Positions 1-13,197 of a stretch of DNA of 64,000 nucleotides are shown in pieces. Source of the stretch: Omphiscola glabra (lineage: Eukaryota > Mollusca > Gastropoda > Lymnaeidae). The stretch lies in assembly GCA_964017045.1 (NCBI GenBank), contig OZ024806.1, positions 8,948,488 to 9,012,487 on the forward strand. Reading direction: 5' to 3'. Made by a program: the position numbers and the translations under genes. The notes under the pieces are model-generated. The model was not told the origin of the DNA. It worked only from the letters and a program-made list of their open reading frames with translations, and did no database searches. How positions within the stretch are numbered: position 1 is the first letter of the stretch; each line of letters starts with the position of its first letter.

Positions 1-2430
1 TGAGCCATGCTTGTTTCATACGTGAGTAATGCTTGGTACACACTCGTTATATTAAAAAAATATCATTTAGCGCGGTTACCGGGAATTACATTGTCGAGCT
101 AATGAACCATACTTGCTTTCAAACATTTAGAATTATTTGTAACTAGCCGATGTACCCGGCGTGGCCTGGGATTGCATTAGGACCCCGATCCCAGCACCTA
201 CTGATCCCGTTAGTTTACTGTTCTCTATGGGATCCCGTTCAATCTAGGGACCTACCTTTCCAATGTTATCCCATCTCCCGATAGGATCCGGATTTTATTG
301 TGACATAGATATAGCTTTTTAAAGATATCGATCTTTCTGGAAAATTCTAGATTGGATATTATTAGTTTTACATCCACAGATATTTCTGTACGGACAGTAA
401 AGTGTATTGCTACCACAATAGGTCTATATCTATCAATTAGAATAGAAACTATAGTGTTGTCTAAGTCTATTGATATTTATATAGCTGTAATAAGAAAAAA
501 TAAATGGGGCCCCCGCCCCAGAAAAATGGATAATATGAGTTCAGTAACCTTCGGTATTTGAATATGGATAATAAAGTGTATGTGTTCTAAGTTTGATCGA
601 GATCCATCCATTCATTTAGGAGTATTTTTTGTAAATTTTGTATATAGCTCATATAAGAAAAGAACGATTTCAGGCCCCTGGCCCCACACAAAATGTTATT
701 AAAAGTTCTCAACCCCTTAACAGTTCCTTTTGGATAATGATGGATACATGTGCCAAGTTTGGTCAAGATCCATCAATCCATGTAAAAGCCTTTGTGGAAC
801 AGACAAAGAAAGCCACAAATTTCTCTTTTTTTATATATATATTCTAGCGGACATGTCCCGGCAATTTGCCTTAAATTATTCCGATCCCGGTGGGCTCCCA
901 ATCCCGTCGGTATCCCGCTCCCGTTAGTATACCGTTTCCCGGTCGGATTCTGATCCCTCTGGATTCAAATCCTGTCGGTTTTCCGATCCCGGTGATATCT
1001 CGATACCAGTGGGATAACGAAAACTGTCGGATCCCGATTCCGGTGAGGTACCGATCTAAACCTATTCATATTTATATATAGCTTATATAAGGAAAACTTA
1101 AATGGGGCCCCCGGCCCCAGAGAAATGGATATTATGAGTTCAGTACCCTTCGGTATTTGAATATGGATAATAAAGTGTACGTGCACTAAGTTTGGTCAAG
1201 ATCCATCTACTGATGAAGGAGTATTTGTTGTTAGTTTTATTTATATAGCTCATATCGGGAAAAACGACAGTTTGGGCCCCCGGCCCTAAACGAATATCAT
1301 AAAAAGTTCATAACCCCTTAAGAATTCCTTCCGGATAATGATGGATATATGTGCCAAATGTGGTTAAGATACATCCATCCATTTATCTAGGAGTATTAAG
1401 CCTATTGACCTATAGAACTTTCTGGAACATTCTAGATTAAATGTATTATTCTCCTCAAACTGGGTAAAAACTGTAATTATTCTTCGAATACGAAAAATTA
1501 TACAACTAAATGCATTTCTATAACAACTATAGTACATTTAACTTAAAAGAAGGGCCCCGGGGACCCATTCCATAATTGTACCGAATTAGTTTTGCATGAG
1601 ATGGGGCCCGTATAAAATTCATTCACGTAAGTTATGAACTAAAATGTTAAATATGTCCCATTAAAATCTATTGAATAATGCCATTGATCTATCGTTTTAA
1701 AGTTATCGAATTTTCTGGAAAGTTCTAGATTGGATATCATTAGTTTAAAATCAACCGATATTTCAGTACGGACAGTGGTGTGTATTGCGCTCACCCTAGG
1801 CCTATATCCATCAATTCACATAGAACCTATATTGTTGTCTAAGCCTATTAATATTTATATAGCTTATATAAGGAAAAATTAAATGGGGCCCCCGAGGAAT
1901 GGATATTATGAGTTCAGTACCCTTTAGTATTTGAGTATGGATAATCAAGTGTATGTGTACTAAGTTTGGTCAAGATCCATCCATTCATGTAGGAGTATTA
2001 AGCCTATCGATATTTATACATCTTATATAAGGAAAAATGAAATGGGGCCCCCGGCCCCAGAAGAAGGGATATTATGAGTTCAGTACCCTTCGGTATTTGA
2101 ATATGGATAATCAAGTGTACGTGCACTAAGTTTTATCGATATCCATCCATTCACGTAGGAGTATTTGTTTGTAATTTTTTTTATATAGCTCATATAAGAA
2201 AAAAAACTAATCTGGGGGCCCCCCACCCGACACGAAATGTTACTAAAAGTTCTCAACCCCTTCTGGATAATAATGGATATATGTGCCAAGTTTGGTCAAG
2301 ATCGATCAATCCGTGTAAAAGACTTCGTTGTACAAACAAACAAACCCACAAATTTTCCCTTTTATAAATATATATATATGATATGATATGATATGATATG
2401 ATAAAATATGATATACTCTCAATACCAAAT
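1..2430. repeat. Old repeat block, about 170-bp units plus CCGATCCCGGT-like runs
   Basis: No gene is seen here. Related segments of about 170 bp recur near 470-640, 640-810, 1070-1240, 1240-1400, 1850-2010, 2015-2185 and 2185-2350. They share GGGGCCCCCGGCCCCAG and a TTTGGTCAAGATCCATC motif, and two alternating half-unit types can be told apart. Stretches 150-300 and 870-1060 are degenerate runs of CCGATCCCGGT-like words. A short GATAT run sits at 2378-2410. This looks like decayed transposon sequence; the family was not identified. Confidence 0.6.
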
Positions 2431-2939
2431 TTGCTAATTATGAAGCAGTCCATTAGCAAGCAGTCCACGAGTCACAACAGAAGCGTAATATAGATAAGAG
2501 ATTTACAATAATTATTGGCGGTTTAAAAAACTTTCTTCATTACAAAATCTTTACGACATTACCTCCCGTCCTCAGATTAAATTCATCGCTAGTGTTTTCT
2601 ACTTCGGATCTTTCTCGACCATAATCACTCAGCATACCAAAAACTGAGCACCACGCACTAACCCCCAAGCAGTAACCCCACGCATCGAATTAGCACAAAC
2701 TCCTCTCACGATCATCCACTTTGATGCCAAACATTCTAGCTCATGACACATTTATATTTCAATGCACTCCGTGTTCCAACTTGAAATGACGTCACCCCGA
2801 TCTATAAATAGATATAGCCTTCATTATCTTTACATCTATCGAGGTACACAGCTCGTTGAAATGCAATCTTTTTTATTGGAATGGTTACTATGTACAGTAG
2901 CTTTAAAATTGTTTTTGGCGGCGCGTTCCGGATAAACGA

Positions 2940-3075
2940 ATGCTGAAGTTGAGTTTTGTTTAACCAATCCTAAAAAGATCGCGCGGAAAGCCATGGATCA
3001 ATCCGAATGGAACGGTGTGGTGGAGCAGGCCAGGGCCCTACATGGGCTGTAGCGCCACTGATGATGATGAAAAAG
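2940..3075 (+). mobile_element. LINE 3' end fragment with GAT tail
   Basis: Translation around 2975-3050 gives KAMDQSEWNGVVEQARALHGL followed by a stop and ATGATGATGA. This is the shape of the last residues of a LINE reverse-transcriptase ORF and its microsatellite tail. A second, reverse-strand copy of the same tail lies at 49462-49650. Confidence 0.6.
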
Positions 3076-3090
3076 AAAGCAACAATTTAC

Positions 3091-3126
3091 AGGCTAACTT
3101 AATAGTTTTATCGGCGGTAACAGAAG
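3091..3126 (-). CDS. Possible further Ser/Thr exon of gene A
   Basis: A 36-base segment follows a good acceptor (GGTATTTCAG) and ends at a weaker donor (T|GTAAAT). It would encode ASVTADKTIKLA in phase 1-1, the same phase class as the other gene A exons. It is offered only as a candidate, because the donor is weak and a LINE tail lies just downstream. Confidence 0.3.
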
Positions 3127-3709
3127 CTGAAATACCGAAATGACCAGTTGCGTGATGTAGTCATCAACCCGAGTTAGATAGAGAATTCCATTAATGTTCC
3201 GGGAGAGAGTAGTTATTCCAACATAATTTCACAACGCTGGTACGACAATGTGGAGACAAAAGGTCTGACAGTGTAACGGTTAATTAATGATATTTCCTTT
3301 GCGACACGCAAGTATTATGTACGTTTTGAAATTAATTGTGTTTTTTTACACTAATTACTTAGAGGATGTTTACAGTTTAATCACTGCAGATTGGAATTTA
3401 AAGTCGTACTCAAGTAGAACTTCCAAATGACACGCTTGCGGGGGGGGGGGGGGGGGGACTTGGTACAAAAACCACAAAAGCTCAGTGTTATTTATGAGGG
3501 AAACAGTGGGAGGGTGTGGGTGGGTGGGGTGTAGTATAAATAGATTTATTGGAAGGACGTAAATCTGTACAGAAAAAAGTACTTTCTACGCCACTGTGAC
3601 CATTGATTTTTTTATTTTTTTTTAACTTTTACATTTGTTTAATTATTAAAAATTATATTCTTTGTATAAAAAAAATGTATCCATTATTTTTTCTCAAAAC
3701 TCTACTTAC

Positions 3710-3739
3710 CTCCAGTAGAAGTTCTTGTCGATGTGCTTT
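3710..3739 (-). CDS. Gene A coding exon 5
   Basis: Acceptor CTTCCCAG, donor G|GTAAGTAGA. Encodes ESTSTRTSTG, phase 1-1, 30 bases. Confidence 0.6.
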
Positions 3740-6393
3740 CTGGGAAGAAAAAAAAAAAACAATGTACAAAATGTGCGTTTTTACATGTGTCGAAGTGATA
3801 ATGAAATATTCAAAGCAGTTTCTATTTGCGATTTTGTTTCCATGCATTTCTGAATGTACTATTTTTTTCACAATGATAACCGCCCTTTTTTTTAATTGTC
3901 CTTTAAGGATCGCTATTAGATTTTAACAAATCTTTAATCTGCACAAGAAGTCACTTAGACAACCAAATAGCACTTACCTGGAGTCGTTGTAGCTGTCGAA
4001 TCTGAAAGAAGAGAGAACACGTAAGCAGATATAAATAGTTTTATGTACGTTGATTGTATCTACAGGATCTTACAAAATATGTTTGCATAATTTTTTAAAG
4101 CCAGTTATTTATTTTTTTTTAAATAAAATAATAATTTCAAGGTTGTCGTATAAATCAAAAGATACACATTCAAGATGTCCTATAAATATATACAGAAGTC
4201 CTGTAAAGGTATAATTCTGTGCAAAACTGCAATCAAGCAATTATAATAAATCAAATAATACTTGAGAAAATTTAATATTGTTCCGAGCGAAAAAATAATA
4301 GTCAACTATGAAAACTTTTTTATTTCCTCCGTCGAGAGATCTATTTCACAGAACGACTTCCCATCATATCTTCCTTTTCACGACGGAGAACGCGTGTTGC
4401 CAGCAGCTGTTCCCCTTGACAAATCTAGGAACTCGTTCAAGGTGCGGGCGTTCAGTACTGATAATTTTGGCACATGTTATGTTTTAAAGATGTAACTGTT
4501 ATAAATTGTGTACTTATTTATGAAATATCTATTGTTTTTAGCCAATATTGGTACATGAAGAAATGAAGAGTTGGGTAAACATCACAAATTTATTGTTTGG
4601 TAATTATTCATATCAAATCTACTTGTGAACATTCACTTTTACTTTCGGCCTTTGAGGTCGATTGAGGCCAGGCCGCGTAAATGTTTTAGGCCCTGTACCT
4701 CACAAGAAGTGTCGTAACGGCGGAGTTGAACGAAATATGTCTATAAACATTTGGTTTCACAAATGACCAAACCATTTGAGAAAGCCATAGTTTATCTGGC
4801 GCAGGTGCAGTTTTTTTTTTTCACATGCCCTTATGTAACACTTTCTCGACGTTAAACAGCTTAAAATTATTGTTAATTTTAATATTGCGATATTCATTTA
4901 AGGGTTCTGGATTTAATGCCGTATTTTAACATTAAACTGTTTATATACTAGTTATAGCCCGCCAAACACTGGTGACAGCAATGCGTGAACTTCCTATCTA
5001 CTAAAGGTACTTGACAAAACATGAAATTAAGTATTAATATTTAATAATCCCAATTTTTCCTACACCCCTTCACTACCACTCCCCACTCACTTTTCCTTGA
5101 CACGTCACTGTCCATGTACTATATTGATATTCAATCTTAACCACTTTTTAACCGAATATTTAGTACACACTTTTTAAATGGAGACGATTTCATTTTCCGA
5201 AAAGAAAAGAAAATATTATGCACCAAACGCAGTTGCGTTATTTGTTTAAAAAAATAATCATTTAGCGTAGTTATCGGGAATTATATTTTGCCCACTATCA
5301 AGGAAATGGAAGCAGTCACACCGCAAGCAAAGATATAAATTTCTACGTTACTATGCTTGTTGTCCTCTTCAAGAGTTCCCATGAGCTGCGTCAAAACATT
5401 CGGGAAAATATATTTACAGAAAACAAACAAATCCTTACAAAATAAATTAATGCATTTAATAAACTCACTAGTTTCTACTGTGGAGTCCTGGGCCGAAGAT
5501 GTCTGAACTAGGAACACAAAAAGCATTTATGTTTATAGTTCATTTATCTCTTAGCGGGTGAACAGTTTTATTGTATCATAGTTATATTGGATATTAGTTA
5601 ATATGATTTTTTTTTAAAACTCCGCATCGCATACCTGCTAAGATGCATAAGTATGGCTTTACTTTTTTGGTGAAAATATGATTGAAATAATGCATCGTCT
5701 GAACGAGTAGTCTGTATACTCACCTGCAACCATGACAACGGCTAAAAACACTGCAAAAGATAATTTTGAGAAATTTATTAATGCATCTCGCAGAAAAATG
5801 TAGCATATAGAACAAGTCATTTTAAATTCATTGAAATAAACTCCTTTTTTTTCATTTTATGTATTATATATATTATCTATATAAGTGTGTGACACATAAC
5901 AATCAGTATCAAAAAAAACATTTTGTGAGCAGTCTTGATATCATATATTAAATGCAAAAATAAAAAAATGTTGTTATAAATTGGTCATAATGCAGTTTTA
6001 TTTTCAAAGACTTTTTTGAGATCATAACATTGATTTTGTGGGTCATTATAACACTTTATTCTTAGCGAAGGACAGACAAAGGTTAGTTAACTTTGAGAGA
6101 CCATTTTAAATTATTGAAATACATGTATAGCCCCCCTTTTTTTCATTCTTTTGTTAATGGAAAAAAAATGATATGAATCGTACGTGGTTAAGAGTATTAG
6201 AGTACGTGCTGTAATAGCATTTTTAACAAAATAAAACTTTACTTAGCAAAGCCTGGTTGTAAAATTAAAAAACGTATTAAGCATGCTTCTCAATTCTTTT
6301 AAATTTATTTATAATATGAAGTTTCCCAGGAATTTTGATATTTAAATGTAATATCTGAACAGTTAAAGACTTACCTATTAAAGATTTTCCCAT
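3710..6393 (-). CDS. Gene A: secreted or surface Ser/Thr-rich protein, 5' part only
   Basis: Five exons (6375-6393, 5724-5750, 5469-5507, 3978-4001, 3710-3739) join in phase 1 throughout and give 46 residues: MGKSLI, VFLAVVMVA, VQTSSAQDSTVET, NSTATTTP, ESTSTRTSTG. Residues 1 to about 21 form a signal peptide, with cleavage likely near SSAQ. The rest is Ser/Thr-rich, as in an O-glycosylated stalk or mucin-like segment. A TATA box and an untranslated exon lie upstream at 6878 and 6790-6850. The 3' part is not recognised and probably continues leftwards out of the window. Exon sizes and phases at the 5' end match gene B at 52234, which suggests a shared family. The splice sites are seen in the sequence; the function is unknown. 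Confidence 0.65.
3978..4001 (-). CDS. Gene A coding exon 4
   Basis: Acceptor CTTCTTTCAG, donor G|GTAAGTGC. Encodes NSTATTTP, phase 1-1, only 24 bases. Confidence 0.65.
4080..5468. other. Gene A intron 3, no recognised feature
   Basis: The intron is AT-rich. Part of it near 4320-4480 and 4630-4720 is more GC-rich and non-repetitive, possibly old transposon sequence. No exon with matching phase was found in it. Confidence 0.4.
5469..5507 (-). CDS. Gene A coding exon 3
   Basis: Acceptor TGTTCCTAG, donor A|GTGAGTTT. Encodes VQTSSAQDSTVET in phase 1-1 and covers the likely signal-peptidase site. A second AG five bases inside (TTCAG) would break the phase, so the upstream AG is chosen. Confidence 0.65.
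5724..5750 (-). CDS. Gene A coding exon 2, signal-peptide core
   Basis: Acceptor TATCTTTTGCAG, donor G|GTGAGTATA. The 27 bases encode VFLAVVMVA, the hydrophobic core of the signal peptide. Confidence 0.7.
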
Positions 6394-6413
6394 TTTTTTT
6401 TTAAAATTCAGAC
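6375..6413 (-). CDS. Gene A coding exon 1 with start codon
   Basis: Acceptor TTCAAACAG at 6414, then about 20 untranslated bases, ATG at 6393-6391, and donor G|GTAAGTC. Coding bases 6375-6393 give MGKSLI plus one base. This start is chosen because it is the only ATG that feeds the hydrophobic exon in phase. Confidence 0.65.
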
Positions 6414-6789
6414 CTGTTTGAATAAACACATAAATAAGATGAACGATGAAAAACACCATGCACTTGCTTTATTGTCAGTAAAGGAGTTCATTTGTGATTT
6501 CTACGCTGGAGAAATATTTTACATGCTTTGGGTTTAAATTGTTTTAATTTTAAAATGTCTTGATTTAAATAAGTGTTTATTTATGTGCTGCAAATGAATA
6601 TGTACAAGTTGATCAAATAAAACATTTCCCTTTATTTTGATCAATAAAGAATATTATCTGATCCTATCTTATGAATTGGTTTTTTTAAAATATATAATGA
6701 AATGTAGTGAACACAATTGATAACAGTAATAGATACTATCATTGCTACGGATTAAATTTGCTTCAAGGCAAGTCTAAAATCCGACTCAC

Positions 6790-6850
6790 GTGTTCAGTTT
6801 GACCAAGCAGGCTGATGGGTACACGACCGAATGCTGAAAAATGCAACTAC
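6790..6850 (-). other. Probable 5' untranslated exon of gene A
   Basis: It lies about 30 bases downstream of a TATA box and ends at a strong donor CAC|GTGAGTCGG. The upper boundary is inferred from the usual TATA-to-start distance. Confidence 0.45.
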
Positions 6851-6877
6851 TTGTGTTACAACTATAGTTGGGATGCC

Positions 6878-6884
6878 TTATATA
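6878..6884 (-). promoter_or_regulatory. TATA box of gene A
   Basis: TATATAAGGC on the minus strand, correctly placed ahead of an untranslated exon with a strong donor. Confidence 0.5.
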
Positions 6885-6889
6885 CTGCA

Positions 6890-8717
6890 CTGTTGGCGCA
6901 GGAAATCACCTAAGCCATGGTGATTGGGGGGGGGGGGGGGAATAGAGAGAATACTATGTTTATAAGTGTAATAAAAACAAAAACGTTTATGTTGCCAAGC
7001 CCTTATCTTGAAAACTCTCGAAACAACAACGTCATTGTTGTAAATATAATAACCTTCTTCCTTGACAAGTCGTGGCGATAAGTTGCGAATCTATAGCTTG
7101 ACTGCGCCGTGCATAGCTCAAAACAATCATCGTTTTATTCTTTCTTTCAGTTTCCTCTGAAAAAAAAGTAAATTTATGCAGACTAATAATTTCCTATAAA
7201 TGTCACTGCGGAGAAATATAATATGTAGCTAGATAGCTTCAACAATGTTTTGATCTATGAAACGAATCCATCAAAAACGTTTTTGAGGTATACTCAATTC
7301 TTACGTGTAATGCTAAGTGTTAAAATTGTCAACGTAAAAGATATCTGACTCATGTGGGCCATGCAAAAGAAAAAAAAATTATGAAAATTTTGACAAGGTT
7401 TTGTCCTATAATTACTATGGGTCCAATTTGAATGTTGACAAAATGTCACACAGTCGTTATTGTCACATGGGTGAAAAACTTCATGAAGTATTTTACTAAC
7501 TTTGTTTGTTTTTTTTAATGAATACACGAATCAATTTGCGAATATCTTAACTAACACTAATGATTCTAATAATAGCAAGGTATTTTTTTAAATCTAAAAA
7601 TCCTATCGTAAGGCAGTAAAATCTGTGAGATACATTGTTCTAGCGACATGCATCTTCCGTGTGCACTACTTTATTATTTCCATTCTTCTTTCTTTTGGTA
7701 CTGTTTAAGTCAAAGGGCCCAAATACTTCCTTGTTGACTTGACGACTCGGATTACGATACACTCCAGTCCCCAAGGATTCAAGTTGTGACATGGCAGGCA
7801 GTCAACACTAGCAGGTTAAGATAAAGTATTCTTTAACATGGGCTTCCCTTTAATTTGACAAATTCTTTTTTTTTTTTTTAAACTGACCTTTGTATTTAAT
7901 AAATTTATTTGGGACGAGTCAAGGAAAAAGGTGGATTCAATTATTGATGTATCGTTTCAAATCTATTTACGATCTTCGCGGTCTAGAGAATTTATGACAG
8001 TTGATATCTTTGGGCGAGATATTCTTTGCTTGAATATCTTCTGAAGAGTAGGCGAAAATAATTTATTATCACTGTAAACGAGCCTTAGTTGGATAAGTAG
8101 GACTGTGGAAATACATGTGTGAAACCCCAGGTGTAGCTAAACGAGCCTAATCGAGCCTGCGCTGGATAAGGAGGGCAGTGCGTCTATTGCCTCAGGCCTT
8201 CCAACTCCCAGTGCATGACACCCTCACACAGTTACTCTTGTAACCAGTGAAATATCCTCATCAACACCATGCACTGAAACATTGCAAATCCCATCTACAT
8301 TCAAAGGAGCCATAATGATCAATAAATTGATCTTGGGCCCTTAATATATAGAAGAAGAAGAAATAAATTGGTAAAACCAATGGTGTAGCTAAAATTGTAA
8401 ACCACCAACAGGGTGGTCCTTACCTTTTCTGTCACCTCACCAAAATTATAAGTCATACACATCAAATATTTATCAAATTTTCAGCCCAATCCGCAAAAAA
8501 AAAAAAAAAAAAAAAGTTTTTCGGCTTCTCAGGGCGAAAGGGAATGAAACATGATTTGTTCAATAGATGCGTGTTTTGGTGTAGAGATTAATTGTGTAGC
8601 TGTTGCTATGTGCGTTGTATTTGTGACGTAGTAGGGTTAAAGTAAATCTTTAGTCTATCAGGTTTTACATGCATCAAGTTTGATAAAAACCATTCCCATA
8701 CCCAAAAAATCAGTTGC
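6890..8717. other. Intergenic, AT-rich; old retroelement piece at 8130-8365
   Basis: It has G-run and A-run homopolymers (6926-6940, 8496-8515) and no gene signal. At 8130-8365 a more complex stretch ends in a GAA repeat after TTGGGCCCTTAATATATA, resembling a retroelement 3' tail. The family was not identified. Confidence 0.4.
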
Positions 8718-11124
8718 TACAATCACATAAATGATAAATTTCGTACAATCACATAAACGATAAATTTCGTACAATCACATAAACGATAAATTTCGTACAA
8801 TCACATAAACGATAAATTTCGTACAATCACATAAATGATAAATTTCGTACAATCACATAAACGATAAATTTCGTACAATCACATAAATGATAAATTTCGT
8901 ACAATCACATAAACGATAAATTTCGTACAATCACATAAACGATAAATTTCGTACAATCACATAAACGATAAATTTCGTACAATCACATAAACGATAAATT
9001 TCGTACAATCACATAAACGATAAATTTCGTACAATCACATAAACGATAAATTTCGTACAATCACATAAACGATAAATTTCGTACAATCACATAAATGATA
9101 AATTTCGTACAATCACATAAACGATAAATTTCGTACAATCACATAAACGATAAATTTCGTACAATCACATAAACGATAAATTTCGTACAATCACATAAAC
9201 GATAAATTTCGTACAATCACATAAACGATAAATTTCGTACAATCCCATAAACGATAAATTTCGTACAATCACATAAACGATAAATTTCGTACAATCACAT
9301 AAACGATAAATTCCGTACAATCACATAAACGATAAATTTCGTACAATCACATAAACGATAAATTTCGTACAATCACATAAACGATAAATTTCGTACAATC
9401 ACATAAACGATAAATTTCGTACAATCACATAAATGATAAATTTCGTACAATCACATAAACAATAAATTTCGTACAATCACATAAACGATAAATTTCGTAC
9501 AATCACATAAATTATAAATTTCGTACAATCACATAAACGATAAATTTCGTACAATCACATAAACGATACATTTCGTACAATCACATAAACGATAAATTTC
9601 GTACAATCACATAAATGATAAATTTCGTACAATCACATAAACGATAAATTTCGTACAATCACATAAACGATAAATTTCGTACAATCACATAAATGATAAA
9701 TTTCGTACAATCACATAAACGATAAATTTCGTACAATCACATAAACGATAAATTTCGTACAATCACATAAACGATAAATTTCGTACAATCACATAAACGA
9801 TAAATTTCGTACAATCACATAAACGATAAATTTCGTACAATCACATAAACGATAAATTTCGTACAATCACATAAACGATAAATTTCGTACAATCACATAA
9901 ACGATAAATTTCGTACAATCACATAAACGATAAATTTCGTACAATCACATAAACGATAAATTTCGTACAATCACATAAACGATAAATTTCGTACAATCAC
10001 ATAAACGATAAATTTCGTACAATCACATAAACGATAAATTTCGTACAATCACATAAACGATAAATTTCGTACAATCACATAAACGATAAATTTCGTACAA
10101 TCACATAAACGATAAATTTCGTACAATCACATAAACGATAAATTTCGTACAATCACATAAACGATAAATTTCGTACAATCACATAAATGATAAATTTCGT
10201 ACAATCACATAAACGATAAATTTCGTACAATCACATAAACGATAAATTTCGTACAATCACATAAACGATAAATTTCGTACAATCACATAAACGATAAATT
10301 TCGTACAATCACATAAACGATAAATTTCGTACAATCACATAAACGATAAATTTCGTACAATCACATAAACGATAAATTTCGTACAATCACATAAACGATA
10401 AATTTCGTACAATCACATAAACGATAAATTTCGTACAATCACATAAACGATAAATTTCGTACAATCACATAAACGATAAATTTCGTACAATCACATAAAT
10501 GATAAATTTCGTACAATCACATAAACGATAAATTTCGTACAATCACATAAACGATAAATTTCGTACAATCACATAAACGATAAATTTCGTACAATCACAT
10601 AAACGATAAATTTCGTACAATCACATAAACGATAAATTTCGTACAATCACATAAACGATAAATTTCGTACAATCACATAAACGATAAATTTCGTACAATC
10701 ACATAAACGATAAATTTCGTACAATCACATAAACGATAAATTTCGTACAATCACATAAACGATAAATTTCGTACAATCACATAAACGATAAATTTCGTAC
10801 AATCACATAAACGATAAATTTCGTACAATCACATAAACGATAAATTTCGTACAATCACATAAACGATAAATTTCGTACAATCACATAAACGATAAATTTC
10901 GTACAATCACATAAATGATAAATTTCGTACAATCACATAAACGATAAATTTCGTACAATCACATAAACGATAAATTTCGTACAATCACATAAACGATAAA
11001 TTTCGTACAATCACATAAACGATAAATTTCGTACAATCACATAAACGATAAATTTCGTACAATCACATAAACGATAAATTTCGTACAATCACATAAACGA
11101 TAAATTTCGTACAATCACATAAAT
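8718..11124. repeat. 26-bp satellite, about 93 copies
   Basis: The unit is 26 bases and includes ACAATCACATAAACG and ATAAATTTCGT. It is repeated head to tail with very little divergence. The commonest variant is a CG to TG change at one CpG (AAACGATA versus AAATGATA). The array covers 2.4 kb with no spacer and no ORF. Confidence 0.97.
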
Positions 11125-11197
11125 GTCAATAAATGCAAATAAAGGATTTATAGGCTAAACTTTTATTGCTTTTAGGGGTTGTTTAATTTACAGTATG

Positions 11198-11342
11198 ATC
11201 AGAGCTTAGGAAGCTAAGGAATTTAGGGAAGCTAATGAAGATAAGGAAGCTTGGGAAGCTAAAGAAGCAAAGGAAGCTAAGGAAGCTAGGAAAGCTAGGG
11301 AAGCTAATGAAGCTAAGGAAGCTAGGGAAGCTAAGGAAGACG
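11198..11342. repeat. Purine-rich AGGAAGCTA array
   Basis: About 14 loose copies of a 9-10 base GAAGCTAAG-type word directly follow the 26-bp satellite. Confidence 0.8.
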
Positions 11343-11629
11343 TGTATTGGAAAAGAAAATTGATGCCTTTTTTTATTTCTCAAGTAAAAAAATTTCAATT
11401 CCAAATTCTGCTCCATTAAAGTGTTTGTTGTGCTTTAAGCAAACTCATCGTCAACAATGTTATTTTGAATGTCAATTCTGGTCATTAAAAAATAACACTT
11501 TTTTTTTACATAATCCCAAACTTAAGAATTTGATTTCCTTCCGTGTCTCAGTTGCTTCTTGTTTTCTAATAGATCCCGGGGTTCAACGGGCACGCCCCTG
11601 GCTTACTTTCAGGATCTGAGGATACTTAT

Positions 11630-11960
11630 GCATGGGCAGTGGTGTCACTAGGGAGTTCTGGGTATGGTATGATACCATCAGAACTGGGATACCATCAGAA
11701 CTAGCATACCATCAGAACTGGCATACCATCAGAGCACTGTGCCCCTAGAGCGACTGCTGTCTTTAAGGCACTGGGCAAACTGGGCACTTGCCCAGGGCCT
11801 CACGTTTCTTGGGGAATCAAGTTGCCATATGGACAATGAATATTGAAAACTCTTTTGGCATTAAAATCTCCTTTCAAATTGCGGTGGGAAGCTAGTTTCC
11901 CGAGTGTTTGTGAACAAGTTTTTTGTCAATTTTCAAATCAATTTGAATTTTATTTTTTTT
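11630..11960. repeat. Dispersed repeat, related to 49870-50060
   Basis: It begins with CAGTGGTGTCACTAGGG and holds four copies of a CATACCATCAGAACTG-like 17-mer. Its second half (GAAAACTCTTTTGGCA and beyond) resembles 49910-50060. Confidence 0.5.
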
Positions 11961-13197
11961 GGTAGTTGTAAAAATATTCGTGCATTTCTTTCTTTTTTAT
12001 AATATTTAAATTAACATTTAAGCTATGTGTGTGTATAGGGCAGGGGATTAAATATGCTAAAGAAAATTCAAGAGGTTTAACCATGGGTGCTATATGTCAT
12101 TAATTAGTCATTAATGGGGGGGGGGGATTATAATAATTTGAATTTTAAAATACACATTTAAATTTACTGACATTGTGGGATATGTATACTGCTTTAACGC
12201 CACCACACCTCCCCCCCCCCCAAAACCAAAAAAACAAATATGTCTATAAATATGTGATGACGTTTGTATAGTTTTCTGAGGAAAAGATAACTGAGCCCCA
12301 TACCCGAACTCCATCTCCAGTTTTGTTTCGGAGCCATCTGCGTCCTCAATATGTTCTCCCTTCCTCGGTTAAATTTGACAATATCGGTATTTTTTTTCCT
12401 CTAAAGTAAAAGAACTGTATGCTTGTCCTTGAATTCATTTTCTTGAGCTTAAAAAAAAATCGATTTTCGTTACGTTTAGTAAATGTGTATGTATAAATAG
12501 TTGGAATTTATATATTACAGGGGTGATACTGGGCACAAAGCATAGATACAGGGGTCACCCAATGTCAATGAATTTATCTTTATTTATGGTCGAGTCAAAT
12601 GGTGACATTAAGATTAAGTTTGGCGCTGATTAATGATGCCCTTTGTGCGCCCCCGTTCACCTACGCCTGAAATGTGGACTCCCTTATGAAATAGTCTTAA
12701 AGAAGCACTGGTCGTAAAGAAATACTTTTCCTAACTTATACTTGAATAGATTACAACAAGTTTTGGACTGCGATGAAGCCTTCATGTAGATTAAAAAGAG
12801 ACGCAGACATGTGTGTAAACAAAACAATGTATGTCAAGCTTTAATTATGTTTACAAAAATACAAATTCCGACGTCTCGACAAAATGCCTTCATTAGTACA
12901 ACAACAAAAACAAATACAAAGCTTTAGCTGGTAATAGGAGGCCCCGTGGTTTACTTTGCTCCCAGGGCGCCCGATGCTGTTAAAGACGGCCCTGCCTAGA
13001 AGCAGAGCCCCCAGTACTGGGAGCCACAAGAAATGGGTGTAATCAGAGTGGTGGGTGTATCATCATGAGACTTAGACTCAGTGCTGCTAGGGGTCAACAC
13101 TATTGCTATCGATGGTCACACAATTTCATGAGCTCAACTTACTTGTGCTGGTTAGTAGTTCACTGCTGTTTTATTTTAAAAACTCGTTTTGGACCCC
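11961..13197. other. Transposon-like intergenic sequence, no gene
   Basis: It holds G and C homopolymers at 12116 and 12210. A GC-richer stretch at 12640-13030 has scattered stops in all frames and no splice pattern. Confidence 0.4.

Noticed and set aside
2798..2935. TATAAATA followed by a short hydrophobic frame MQSFLLEWLLCTVALKLFL
   Set aside because: The frame stops after 24 codons with no usable donor in phase, and a LINE tail follows at once.
8718..11124. CRISPR-like regular array
   Set aside because: Units are contiguous with no unique spacers, and the DNA is eukaryotic.
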